Assembly: GCA_002311385.1 (NCBI GenBank)
Contig: DCAE01000112.1
Location: 13,706 to 77,705, forward strand
DNA: 64,000 bases
Source of the DNA: Dehalococcoidia bacterium UBA1141
GTDB taxonomy: Bacteria > Chloroflexota > Dehalococcoidia > Lucifugimonadales > UBA3495
Direction: 5' to 3'
Numbering within the stretch: position 1 is the first letter of the stretch; every line of letters begins with the position of its first letter. This document shows, piece after piece, positions 17,838 to 25,910 of the stretch. The position numbers were made by a program, and so were the translations under genes. A model generated the notes under the pieces. That model saw only the letters and a list, made by a program, of their open reading frames with translations. It was not told where the DNA came from and searched no databases.

Positions 17838-17882
17838 GGAAATCCCCCTAAATCCCCTTTACGAAAGGGGGACTTTTTTTAT
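17838..17882. repeat. Palindromic repeat with CCCCTTT/AAAGGGG hairpin
   Basis: A seven-base stem (17854-17860 with 17864-17870) and a loop of ACG are preceded by two AAATCCCC-like units and followed by seven T. It looks like a plus-strand terminator, yet it lies between two divergent genes. It resembles the AAATCCCCCTAAATCCCC repeat seen in many bacterial genomes. Confidence 0.65.
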
Positions 17883-17974
17883 CTTGGTTGAGTATTAGAT
17901 GCGGCGTGGTGGCGGGGAGGTTGGCCGGTGGTTACAATTGTTGAATCACTTGCCAACGTTTGGGAGAAACAAAA

Positions 17975-18217
17975 ATGCCCGTCTACGAGTATTACTGTGT
18001 GAGTTGCGATCTGGAGTACGAACTAATCCGTCCTGTGTCTAAGATGGACGACGCTGCTACGTGCGCCAACTGCAATCAAAACGGCCAAAGACAGCTTTCC
18101 AATTTTTCGTTCAAGTCCAAAACATTCAGTGCCCCTAAGCTAGGGCCCACGACCCATCAGCCATTCCGAAACCGCAGCCGGGGCTCATCGCCGGAACAAA
18201 ACTCGTCACCCAATTAA
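17975..18217 (+). CDS. FmdB-family zinc-ribbon protein
   Basis: The 80-residue protein starts MPVYEYYCVSCDLEYE and has two CxxC pairs (CVSC, CANC) forming a zinc ribbon, then a Ser/Asn/Pro-rich tail. FmdB proteins were named as putative regulators of formamidase genes, but their true role is unsettled. The ATG at 17975 follows GGGAG by eight bases. It is a single gene converging on DUF971. Confidence 0.85.
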   Translation: MPVYEYYCVSCDLEYELIRPVSKMDDAATCANCNQNGQRQLSNFSFKSKTFSAPKLGPTTHQPFRNRSRGSSPEQNSSPN

Positions 18218-18260
18218 CATTTTCATAAGCCGGCTTGAGCTTTTGCGGCAATAGCTGAGG

Positions 18261-18620
18261 TCAGGTATTGGATTCGCCTGCTTGATCTTTTGCTCCAGCC
18301 CGCGCTTCGGCACAGACTATGCAGGTGCAATGGGATATCAAATACTTGTAAGGGTATATCCCGGTGTAGTGGGCGTCGCTCCAGAGAAACTGGAGGGCAT
18401 AGTTGCCAACCTGCATCTGGTCCAAGGCGCTGACATCTTGAGGCACCGTATCGGGGTCTAGGCGAGGCCGCCCGGTCATCTCATCAACGCAACTCGCGCA
18501 GGGACAACGGAGGCGGAGGAACCTATGAGGGTAGGGGCTACGATGGCCGTCGTCCCATAGAATCACGATAGCCTGTTCCTGTATCTCCACTTCTTTAGGT
18601 AAGACAGCTTTTTCAATCAT
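18261..18620 (-). CDS. DUF971 domain protein
   Basis: The signature of DUF971 (the N-terminal domain of gamma-butyrobetaine hydroxylase) is present: VILWDDGHRSPYPHRFLRLRCPC, then VGNYALQFLWSDAH and GIYPYKYL. The fold is a small zinc-binding module; Cys residues in CPCASC and HCTCIVC may hold metal. Stand-alone members are often linked to Fe-S cluster handling, but that is not shown here. A short C-terminal tail follows. Confidence 0.85.
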   Translation of the reverse strand: MIEKAVLPKEVEIQEQAIVILWDDGHRSPYPHRFLRLRCPCASCVDEMTGRPRLDPDTVPQDVSALDQMQVGNYALQFLWSDAHYTGIYPYKYLISHCTCIVCAEARAGAKDQAGESNT

Positions 18621-18702
18621 TTTCGTACCAACCGATATTCTACTTTTTCAGGTTTTTTCCATAGGGTTCGCCAACACACAACTTGGGTAACCCTCTCTTT
18701 TA

Positions 18703-20412
18703 TCAGGCGGCTTTGGGCGCTTGAACGTCGGAGAGCCGTGCTGGCCTCGGAAGCTCTTCCGGGTCCACAGGGATTTCAATTATGCTGGGGCCGTCCACCT
18801 TCAATGCTTCCTGGAAGGCATTGCCGATGTCCTGGGTGCGGTCAACGTAAAAACCCGTGCCACCGAATATCTCGGCGTATTTGTCGAAACGTGGATTGTT
18901 GATGTCTGCTTCCACGTATCTTTGGTTAAAAGCGTCCCGCTGGTAGGCTTTTTCCGAGCCCCAGCAATCATTGTTCAGGATCACGGTAATAACCTTGAGC
19001 TTGTAGCGCACCGCAGTGGCGAACTCTTGAGCATTGAAGAGAAAACCGCCGTCGCCGTTGAAATTGATTACGGGCCTGTCCGGCGCAGCAAACTTGGCGC
19101 CCAATGCAGCCGGAAAGCTGAATCCCAAGCCTCCCAGGTCCAACGAGGTGAGCAAGCTTCGAGGCTCGTAGAAATTCAAGCGGTCTTGGCCAAAGTTGGG
19201 GCCAACACCGGCGTCCAATGCCACGATGGCATCCTTGGGCATCAGCTTGCGCAACTCGGCATAGACCCTCTGGGGTTTAATCAATGGGCTATCTAGCCTA
19301 CCTTCGTTCTCCAAACGGTCGTTCCGACGAGCATGCCAGTCTCCAATATCTTCAACCCAAGGTTGATTGCGCCGGGGTTCGGCATCCCGCACCACCTCCA
19401 GCAATCCTTGCATCACAGCCTTGGCGTCGCCTTCTATGCCCACGGAGATTGGATAGTTGCGGCCCAGCTCTTCCGGGTCGATCTCAATCTGGATAATCTG
19501 AGCATCGGCGGGTATGAACCGGTTGTCATAGAATGTAGTCGATTGGGCCAACCGCGTACCTACTGCTAGTATTACGTCTGACTGACGGACTGCCTCGATT
19601 GCTTCTGTGGCGCCCAAACGGCCCAAGTGACCCAAGAAATTGGGGTGGTCGCTGGGTACAGCGTCGGCCCGGCCGTAGGAGGTGGTAATAGCTGCGCCCA
19701 GCAGGTCGGCCATGCCCGTTACTTCTTCGGCGGCATTGCTCCACTGGACACCGCCACCGGCTATGATTACCGGATGCTGGGCGGAGAGAAGCAGTCTGGC
19801 GGCTTTCTCAATCAGGTTCCGGTCCCCCCTGGATCTGGTCTGTCCCGTCCGGTAGGCCTCGGGAGGAAGCATATCCAACTCGATCTCAGCCCCTGGCAGA
19901 ATATCCCTTGGCAGGTCCACCAACACCGGTCCCATCTTGCCCGATGTGGCCACACGGAATGCGTGGCGCAAAGCGTCGGGCAGTCTTTCAATCTTGTTGA
20001 CCGGAAAAGCGGCTTTGGTGATGGAACGGAACAATGATACCTGGTCAAATTCCTGGGTGGAATCCCGGTATTGATGGTCTCTGGAGGCCGACGGCGCCAG
20101 CACCACCACCGGTGAATGAGCAACGTATGCGGAGGCTATGCCGTAGGTAAGGTTCAAAACGCCAGGGCCGTTGGTTACCAAGCAGACGCTGGGAGCGCCT
20201 GAAATCCTGCTATAGCCGTCGGCCATCAACGCAGCGCCCTGTTCGTGACGGACTCCGATAAACTTAACGTCATCCCGGTCATATAATGGGTCCAAGATGT
20301 CCAAGAAGGAGGACCCGACTATTCCAAATATGTGGGAAACGCCTTCCTGGCGCAACATCTCGATTATCGCCACACCAGCGCTAAGCCTCTCGGCCAATCC
20401 AGCCACCTCCAA
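18703..20412 (-). CDS. ThDP-dependent enzyme, acetolactate synthase/sulfoacetaldehyde acetyltransferase superfamily
   Basis: All three domains are present in 569 aa: N-terminal PYR domain with the catalytic Glu in RHEQGAALMADGYSR (about residues 50-64), central DHS domain, and C-terminal PP domain with GDGGF and NND for ThDP/Mg. The opening GIVGSSFLDI, EFDQVSLFRS and the ILAVGTRL central part look closer to sulfoacetaldehyde acetyltransferase and oxalyl-CoA decarboxylase-like enzymes than to IlvB, which carries a quinone-FAD loop. No small regulatory subunit follows. The substrate is open: acetolactate formation, sulfoacetaldehyde cleavage and a carboligase are all possible. Confidence 0.75.
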   Translation of the reverse strand: MEVAGLAERLSAGVAIIEMLRQEGVSHIFGIVGSSFLDILDPLYDRDDVKFIGVRHEQGAALMADGYSRISGAPSVCLVTNGPGVLNLTYGIASAYVAHSPVVVLAPSASRDHQYRDSTQEFDQVSLFRSITKAAFPVNKIERLPDALRHAFRVATSGKMGPVLVDLPRDILPGAEIELDMLPPEAYRTGQTRSRGDRNLIEKAARLLLSAQHPVIIAGGGVQWSNAAEEVTGMADLLGAAITTSYGRADAVPSDHPNFLGHLGRLGATEAIEAVRQSDVILAVGTRLAQSTTFYDNRFIPADAQIIQIEIDPEELGRNYPISVGIEGDAKAVMQGLLEVVRDAEPRRNQPWVEDIGDWHARRNDRLENEGRLDSPLIKPQRVYAELRKLMPKDAIVALDAGVGPNFGQDRLNFYEPRSLLTSLDLGGLGFSFPAALGAKFAAPDRPVINFNGDGGFLFNAQEFATAVRYKLKVITVILNNDCWGSEKAYQRDAFNQRYVEADINNPRFDKYAEIFGGTGFYVDRTQDIGNAFQEALKVDGPSIIEIPVDPEELPRPARLSDVQAPKAA

Positions 20413-20446
20413 ATTAGTGGGGAGAGGTCCACGCTGAGACTAATTC

Positions 20447-20467
20447 CCGTCGGATCCGTGCCGACGG
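20447..20467. repeat. Inverted repeat CCGTCGG - 7 nt - CCGACGG
   Basis: This is a perfect seven-base dyad about 35 bases upstream of the ThDP enzyme start. It may be an operator or a leader hairpin for that gene. Confidence 0.45.
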
Positions 20468-20587
20468 ATCGAGCCCGATTGAGACGGATTCTGGGTTCAG
20501 CGTGACTGGATAGCAGTGTATCACAGCAATCAATTTGGCAGGCCCGCCATTAACCCATTGAACGTATGGTAGAAAGTATCGTACTTT

Positions 20588-20615
20588 CTGGATTCTAGCG
20601 GAAGCTGGTATGACG
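20588..20615. repeat. 28-base dispersed repeat, copy 1
   Basis: It shares both ends (CTGGATTC and TGACG) and the exact 28-base length with the copy at 23584-23611; the inner 15 bases differ. It looks like a decayed member of the GGATTCCGGCC-type palindromic repeats. Confidence 0.55.
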
Positions 20616-20651
20616 AGGGGCGGCAATCCGTCGGCCGGACGGACGCCCAAA

Positions 20652-20680
20652 TTGACTCGGCTTGTTCCATACAATAAAGT
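20652..20680 (+). promoter_or_regulatory. Candidate promoter of enoyl-CoA hydratase gene
   Basis: TTGACT (20652-20657) and TAAAGT (20675-20680) are separated by 17 bases. The leader would be about 90 bases. Confidence 0.4.
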
Positions 20681-20775
20681 TGAACATGTAATTATCTCAA
20701 GTCGCGTAACATATCTCTCCCAGCGAGAAATCGCAATATACGCCCTGCGCGTTAATCACCTTTCAGGAGGCACCC

Positions 20776-21549
20776 ATGCCCTACGAGCACATTCTGGTGG
20801 AGATTGAAGACGGCGTGAGCATCATCACGCTGAACCGTCCCGAAGTATTGAATGCCATGAACCACCAATTAAACGACGACCTGTATCAAGCCGTGGTCCA
20901 AGCCAACGACAACGACGAAGTGGGATGTATCGTTATCACCGGCACGGGTGAGCGGGCTTTTTCCGCTGGCGGCGACATCCATGAGCAACGAAGAGACGCC
21001 CAAGACCTGACAGAAGAACAGCGGACGGTTAACAGTGTCCGGTACACCCAGCGAGCCTACGAGATTTCCGCTTCAGCCAAACCAATCATCGGCATGATGA
21101 ATGGGCTGGCCCACGGAGGCGGAGCTGTGTTGGCCTCGTCCTTGGATTTTCGTCTGGGTTGCGAAAACACCAATTTCCGCTTCTTGGCCACTGCCTACGG
21201 CAGAATCAATTGCACGTGGACGTTGCCCAACCAAGTGGGTTGGCCCATGGCCAAAGAGTTGCTTTTCAGCGGTCGGCTGGTTGAGGCGGAGGAAGCATAC
21301 CGCATCGGGCTGCTGAACCATTTGGTCCCAGCGGCGGAACTCCGGTCCAAGACCATGGAGATTGCTAAGGCCATAGCTGGCAACCGGCACGAGTCGGTGA
21401 TGGGAGTCAAAGAGCTCTTGATGCAGGATATGGGGCGCAACCTACACGAGATGTGGGAGAACGAGCGTATCTTCACCACCGAGAAAATCGTTGGTTACGG
21501 CGTGGAGCAGGCTTTCCCTGAGTTTATAGCCCGAAAAGGGCGTCCGTAG
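20776..21549 (+). CDS. Enoyl-CoA hydratase/isomerase (crotonase) family protein
   Basis: The crotonase fold is clear: LNRPEVLNAMNHQL (about residues 18-31), the CoA-binding and oxyanion segment TGTGERAFSAGGDIHE (about 56-71), then MNGLAHGGGAVLASSLDFRLGCENTNF (about 112-138). The oxyanion glycines are present. The usual two catalytic Glu of hydratases are not evident, since the second site reads ATAYGRINCTW, so an isomerase, hydrolase or decarboxylase is as likely. AGGAGG sits six bases before the ATG. It is a single gene ending at a bidirectional terminator. Confidence 0.85.
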   Translation: MPYEHILVEIEDGVSIITLNRPEVLNAMNHQLNDDLYQAVVQANDNDEVGCIVITGTGERAFSAGGDIHEQRRDAQDLTEEQRTVNSVRYTQRAYEISASAKPIIGMMNGLAHGGGAVLASSLDFRLGCENTNFRFLATAYGRINCTWTLPNQVGWPMAKELLFSGRLVEAEEAYRIGLLNHLVPAAELRSKTMEIAKAIAGNRHESVMGVKELLMQDMGRNLHEMWENERIFTTEKIVGYGVEQAFPEFIARKGRP

Positions 21550-21609
21550 GGGCGGCTGCAGATTAATTATTGGAAAAAGATAGGGGGAAAAGAATAGTGG
21601 GAAAAAGAT

Positions 21610-21645
21610 ATGGGCGCTCCGCTGAAAACAGAGCGCCCATAATTT
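21610..21645. terminator. Bidirectional terminator between ech and hisB
   Basis: The ten-base perfect stem ATGGGCGCTC (21610-21619) / GAGCGCCCAT (21631-21640) is followed by AATTTT on plus and by ATCTTTTTC on minus. It separates two convergent genes. Confidence 0.88.
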
Positions 21646-21677
21646 TGTACGTCAGTTTGCAAGCCTGAAACGGATGT

Positions 21678-22316
21678 TTAGCCAGCGATAGTTCCTTTGG
21701 TGCTTGGCACCTGCGTTGGCGCCCTATCGTCCGGCTCAACAGCGTCCCTAAGAGCCCGGGCCAATGCTTTACATAGAGCTTCTGCCTTGTGGTGCGGGCT
21801 AACTCCCGCCAGAATCTTGGCATGCAGGTTTATCTTGCCCTCCATGGCGAAGGACTCAAAGAAGTGGCCGATTAGGTCGCCCGAAAGGGTTTCCACCATC
21901 GTGTCGTCCAAGGTGGTTTCAAGGGAGGCATAGGGCCTCCCGCCGCAGTCCACGGCCACCATTGCCAATGCCTCGTCCAAGGGAACTATGGCATGTCCCA
22001 TGCGCCGTATCCCCCGGCCGTCTCCCAAAGCCTCTCGAAATACCCTGCCGAGCATGATGCCAACATCTTCCACCAAATGGTGCCACCCGGTGTGGACGTC
22101 TCCTTGGGCATGGAGTGTTATGTCAATAAGTCCGTGGCGCGCTATCTGGCTTACCATGTGGTCAAGGAAACCGTTTCCGGTTTCCACAACGTATTCGCCT
22201 TGGCCGTCCAGGTTGATGGAGACACTTATGTTGGTTTCGCCGGTCTTTCGTTCCAGCGATGCTTTTCGTGCTGCGGGAGCCAATGGGCCTCCGGTTTTAT
22301 TTCTAGTGGATGTCAT
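21678..22316 (-). CDS. hisB: Imidazoleglycerol-phosphate dehydratase
   Basis: HisB catalyses the sixth step of histidine synthesis, IGP to imidazole-acetol phosphate. The two pseudo-symmetric halves each carry a metal-binding His cluster: FLDHM and HHLVEDVG in the first half, HFFESFA and SPHHKAEALCKALARAL in the second. Length 212 is slightly over the usual 195 because of an N-terminal addition before ARKASLERKTGETN. It is monofunctional, with no phosphatase domain. It is the last gene of the his operon, 27 bases after hisC. Confidence 0.95.
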   Translation of the reverse strand: MTSTRNKTGGPLAPAARKASLERKTGETNISVSINLDGQGEYVVETGNGFLDHMVSQIARHGLIDITLHAQGDVHTGWHHLVEDVGIMLGRVFREALGDGRGIRRMGHAIVPLDEALAMVAVDCGGRPYASLETTLDDTMVETLSGDLIGHFFESFAMEGKINLHAKILAGVSPHHKAEALCKALARALRDAVEPDDRAPTQVPSTKGTIAG

Positions 22317-22343
22317 AGGTTCAATCCCCGATATTGATTTCGG

Positions 22344-23450
22344 TCAGGCGTTGACCAGCTCGTCCAATGCTGCTACCACGGCGTCGGTCTCATGAGGCAG
22401 TCCCACGCTGGCCCGGATGTGGTCTTTCAGGCGATCGTTGCCGAAGTAGCGCAGGAAGATGCCGCGGTTACACAGACCGTCGTAAATCTCCTTGCCCCGA
22501 CCCTCGGGAAGTTGGCAGAGGATAAAATTGGCTTGTGAGGGCCACGTCTTGATGCCCTTAACCTGTTGCAGCAAGCCCATCATCCGGTCACGCTCAGCGA
22601 CAATGTTTTTCACCCTTGAAAACAGGGTCGGAGTATCTTCCAGCGATGCCAACAAGGCAATCTCGGCCGCCAGGTTTACGTTGTAGGGCGGCTTCATGCT
22701 CATCATGGTAGCAGCCAAGTCGGGTTGCATGACGCCCAGGCCGATGCGAAGCCCGGCCAGTCCGGCCCACTTGCTGAACGTCCTTAGAACCACCAAGTTG
22801 GAATATTCTTCCAGCAAAGGCAGCACGGTTTGACCGCAAAATTCATAATAAGTCTCGTCTACCACCACCAGCAGGCCGGTTTCCAAAAGCGCCCTGATTT
22901 GGGCCTCGGAAGTCACGTTTCCCGTTGGATTGTTGGGTGAGGGAAAGAACATGCCTTTGGTTTTTGGCGTGATTGCCAGGTTTACCGCCTCAACGTCTAT
23001 ATTGAAGTCCTCATCCCGCTCCACCGAAACGGCCTCACCTCCACATATCTCTGTGGAAAATGCATACATGCCGAATGTGGGAGTGGGAATAACGATGTTA
23101 TCGCCTTGGCCAACAAACATACGCAGCAACAGGTCGATTATTTCGTCGCTCCCGTTGCCCGCCACTATGTGGTCCGCTGGAACATCTAGGTAGTCGGACA
23201 ATGCATCACGCAACTTGGTCTGGTCCGGGTCGGGATAGTGGTTGTAGTTTTGGAAGTTGCCCAATGCCTCCACCACCCGCGGCGATGGCCCATACGGGTT
23301 CTCGTTGCCGTTTAGACGGATTACTTTTTCAGGGGGGATGCCCGCCCTGTCGGCCATCACGTCCATAGGGATGACGCCCTGATAGGTCTCCAAGCTTTGT
23401 ATGTGGGGCAACATAAGCCCGTTAATATCAATATTTTTAGAATCTTTCAT
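22344..23450 (-). CDS. hisC: Histidinol-phosphate aminotransferase
   Basis: This PLP enzyme of fold type I transaminates imidazole-acetol phosphate with glutamate. It has RLNGNENPYGPSPRV (about residues 41-55), AGNGSDEIIDLLLRM, the ASP-binding PSPNNPTGN loop and the PLP lysine in RTFSKWAGLAGLRIG (about residue 230). Length 368 is typical. It is separated from hisD by 183 bases holding a palindromic repeat. Confidence 0.94.
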   Translation of the reverse strand: MKDSKNIDINGLMLPHIQSLETYQGVIPMDVMADRAGIPPEKVIRLNGNENPYGPSPRVVEALGNFQNYNHYPDPDQTKLRDALSDYLDVPADHIVAGNGSDEIIDLLLRMFVGQGDNIVIPTPTFGMYAFSTEICGGEAVSVERDEDFNIDVEAVNLAITPKTKGMFFPSPNNPTGNVTSEAQIRALLETGLLVVVDETYYEFCGQTVLPLLEEYSNLVVLRTFSKWAGLAGLRIGLGVMQPDLAATMMSMKPPYNVNLAAEIALLASLEDTPTLFSRVKNIVAERDRMMGLLQQVKGIKTWPSQANFILCQLPEGRGKEIYDGLCNRGIFLRYFGNDRLKDHIRASVGLPHETDAVVAALDELVNA

Positions 23451-23583
23451 AATCTCAAATTTGACAGATGTAATTGACTCATTGATTTAGGCGCCGAATC
23501 AAGATCTGAGCTCGCCATGATGAATCATTTCCGTCACATCGACGAAGGGCAGGGTCCAGGAACCCGCAGGGTGCGGACGCGCA

Positions 23584-23611
23584 CTGGATTCCGGCCTTCG
23601 CCGGAGTGACG
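23584..23611. repeat. 28-base palindromic repeat, copy 2
   Basis: Its core CCGGC-CTTC-GCCGG (23591-23604) forms a hairpin, flanked by CTGGATTC and AGTGACG. It is a good match to a REP-like family common in bacterial spacers. It lies between hisD and hisC inside the operon. Confidence 0.7.
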
Positions 23612-23633
23612 GCATCTCTGACGATTTATAATC

Positions 23634-24980
23634 CTAGTTTCGGCCTAGTTTTTGAAGTTTGTCCAAGCGCATGCGCACGGCGGTGGCATGACCGTCCAGG
23701 CCCTCGGCTTTGGCGATTTCTATCGCTGCCGGTCCCAGTTTTTGAAAATCATCAGCGCTCAAGCTTACCACCGGCATGGTGCGCAAGAACTGGTGGACAC
23801 TCAGCGCCGAACTGAAGCGGGCGGTGCCGCCGGTGGGCATCACGTGGCTGGGGCCAGCAACGTAATCGCCCATAACCTCGGGTGAATACTCGCCCAGGAA
23901 CAGTCCGCCAGCATGTTTGACTGTACCGGCCCACTTCCATGGGTCCTGGACCATCAAGCACATGTGCTCCGGTGCGATGCGGTCAGCCAACTCAACAGCT
24001 TCGGCCACAGATTCGACCAGGACGATTCGGCCTTGGCGCTCCAACGCCTGTCGGGCCAAATCCCCTCGGAGTTGGATGTTCAGTTGCTCGTCCAGCTCCC
24101 GCTCAACGCGGTCTATCAGGTCTTGGGAATTCGTGATGAGGATCGCTGTTGCCAAGGGGTCGTGCTCCGCTTGGCCGATGAGGTCTGCGGCGCAGAAACC
24201 TGGATCGGCCGACTCGTCGGCAATCACCACGGTTTCGGTCGGGCCAAACACGCCGTCGATGTCCACTTGGCCCTGAACCAGCTTCTTGGCATAGGCGACG
24301 AATACGTTACCGGGCCCACAAATCTTGTCTACCTTGGGTACCGAATCTGTGCCGTAGGCCATGGCCCCGATAGCGGGTACGCCGCCAATCTGGTAAACAG
24401 TATCCACGCCGGAGATTTCCGCTGCCACCAGAACTGCCGGGTTCAACGCCTCGCCGGGCCTGGCCGGTGTGCAGAGAATCACCTCATTTACTCCAGCGAC
24501 CCTGGCCGGTATGGCGGTCATGAGTACCGTTGACGGATAGGCGGCTGTGCCACCGGGCGCGTACAATCCCACTCGTTCCAGCGGACGCACCAACTGCCCG
24601 AGGCCACCTTCTTCATCAAGCCAGTCTTTGGGCATAACCGCTTGATGAAACTGGCGTATTCGTTCGGCGGCCAATTCCAATGATTCGCGCAATTCGGTGG
24701 AAACAGATGCTGCCGCTTGAGCCAGTTGTTCCTTTTCGACCTTGAAGCTACTAAGTTCAACACCGTCTAGCAATTTAGAGTAGCGGCGGACGGCGGCATC
24801 ACCATCTTGGCGGACGTCCTGAAGCATCTTCAGTACCGATTGCTCCGGTGAAACGTCCTCTCCAAAGGCCTGGTGAGTCCGGTCCAGAACCGCTTTAGGA
24901 AGATCGCTCAAATCCAATGGGTCGATGCGCGTCAGCACTTCTTCGGCGCCCTTAGCGCCGCGAATCAATTTAAGTTTCAC
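23634..24980 (-). CDS. hisD: Histidinol dehydrogenase
   Basis: This zinc enzyme oxidises L-histidinol to histidine in two NAD-dependent steps. Family motifs include VGLYAPGGTAAYPSTVLM (about residues 137-154), KICGPGNVFVAYAKK (about 228-242), GPTETVVIADESADP (about 255-269) and GPSHVMPTGGTARFSSALSV (about 380-400), with the zinc/catalytic His region in EHDP. Length 448 is slightly longer than the usual 430. It is followed by hisC on the same strand. Confidence 0.95.
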   Translation of the reverse strand: MKLKLIRGAKGAEEVLTRIDPLDLSDLPKAVLDRTHQAFGEDVSPEQSVLKMLQDVRQDGDAAVRRYSKLLDGVELSSFKVEKEQLAQAAASVSTELRESLELAAERIRQFHQAVMPKDWLDEEGGLGQLVRPLERVGLYAPGGTAAYPSTVLMTAIPARVAGVNEVILCTPARPGEALNPAVLVAAEISGVDTVYQIGGVPAIGAMAYGTDSVPKVDKICGPGNVFVAYAKKLVQGQVDIDGVFGPTETVVIADESADPGFCAADLIGQAEHDPLATAILITNSQDLIDRVERELDEQLNIQLRGDLARQALERQGRIVLVESVAEAVELADRIAPEHMCLMVQDPWKWAGTVKHAGGLFLGEYSPEVMGDYVAGPSHVMPTGGTARFSSALSVHQFLRTMPVVSLSADDFQKLGPAAIEIAKAEGLDGHATAVRMRLDKLQKLGRN

Positions 24981-25037
24981 CGGATTTTGTCCTCGATTAT
25001 TTTATCCACACTCAGATGGCAGGCTGCTATCGGTTGG

Positions 25038-25811
25038 CTACCGGTCGAGTTGCCCCCACCGACCTTGCACCTGGGACAGAGTGTCCTCCAGAGCGCGTTG
25101 CCGGTAGGCGTCTATCTTGTCCCGCGATATTTTCTCGTAGATACGTTCCATGCTGGCTGGCATCTCTTCAATGAATGTGTCAACCACCTTCTGAACATTC
25201 TCGTCGTCTCGGTACATGCGGTTCAAAGCTCGTTTTAGGCGTTCCCAGGTGAGATCCCAGCCGAGAAAGCGCAACACCCATTCCCGCCATTCTCCCAATG
25301 CCCCAGGCTCCAGAAATGCTACTTGAACGCCCAAGTCAGCATCTTCCAAAACCTCGCCACCGGGCAGTAGTCCCACCATCTTATCGCCAGCGGCCCGGTC
25401 CATTTCCAGTTGCAAAGCCCGGTCCCAAAGGTTGGCTTCGACTTCATCCCTGGCCACCATGCAATGGCCTGGAGGTGGGTCAAAATTGGGCCGGTAGACG
25501 TTGGAAATCCAGGCTTCATCGGCCACCAAGTGGCTGATATATCCAACTAGGAATGCCTTTGTGGGGTCTGACGCCGCATTTCCGTTTTCAAGTTCGGGGT
25601 GTAGCTTGAACATCTGGCGGGTGCCGGTGCCCACCTCATCTGCCGACAAAGGAGCAAAGTGGGTGCGCTCTCTGGGCCACTTGGTCATGATGCGAATGTC
25701 CGGTGCGGTGGAACCCAGGTACAGGCTCCCCCGGTGGTCATTCACCCAGTCCCAATCCAAACGCTTGGCGACTTGGTCGGCAAGGTAGATGTGCATAGGC
25801 AGGTTCGGCAT
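25038..25811 (-). CDS. Zinc-dependent phospholipase C-like protein
   Basis: The pattern PMHIYLADQV (residues 5-14), GSLYLGSTAPDIR (about 28-40), RERTHF (about 47-52) and AFLVGYISHLVADEAW (about 87-102) matches the zinc-dependent phospholipase C family (PF00882). Its His/Asp residues bind three zincs. There is no signal peptide, so unlike secreted PLCs it should act inside the cell; the substrate is unknown. It sits between hisG and hisD, 99 and 57 bases away, on the same strand, so it is probably co-transcribed with histidine genes. Confidence 0.78.
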   Translation of the reverse strand: MPNLPMHIYLADQVAKRLDWDWVNDHRGSLYLGSTAPDIRIMTKWPRERTHFAPLSADEVGTGTRQMFKLHPELENGNAASDPTKAFLVGYISHLVADEAWISNVYRPNFDPPPGHCMVARDEVEANLWDRALQLEMDRAAGDKMVGLLPGGEVLEDADLGVQVAFLEPGALGEWREWVLRFLGWDLTWERLKRALNRMYRDDENVQKVVDTFIEEMPASMERIYEKISRDKIDAYRQRALEDTLSQVQGRWGQLDR

Positions 25812-25910
25812 TTTAAGTTGATTGCTCCACGGGCGATGGCCCGATTAACTACCGCAGTTGTGGTCCCCAACAGTTATCGAACCAGTCAAAGGTCCCATCT
25901 AGTTTCGGGA

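Larger units (their letters stand above)
20413..20775. other. Divergent intergenic region (363 bp)
   Basis: The region lies between the ThDP enzyme (minus) and the enoyl-CoA hydratase (plus). It holds the inverted repeat CCGTCGG/CCGACGG (20447-20467), a 28-base palindromic-family repeat copy and a candidate promoter for the hydratase. No reading frame is supported. Confidence 0.6.

Noticed and set aside
18721..19296. 191-codon plus-strand open frame
   Set aside because: It is the complement of the ThDP enzyme's PP domain; the minus-strand gene carries the GDG...N motif.
23913..24533. 206-codon plus-strand open frame
   Set aside because: It lies antisense inside hisD, has no family features and no ribosome site; it is a shadow of a GC-rich gene.
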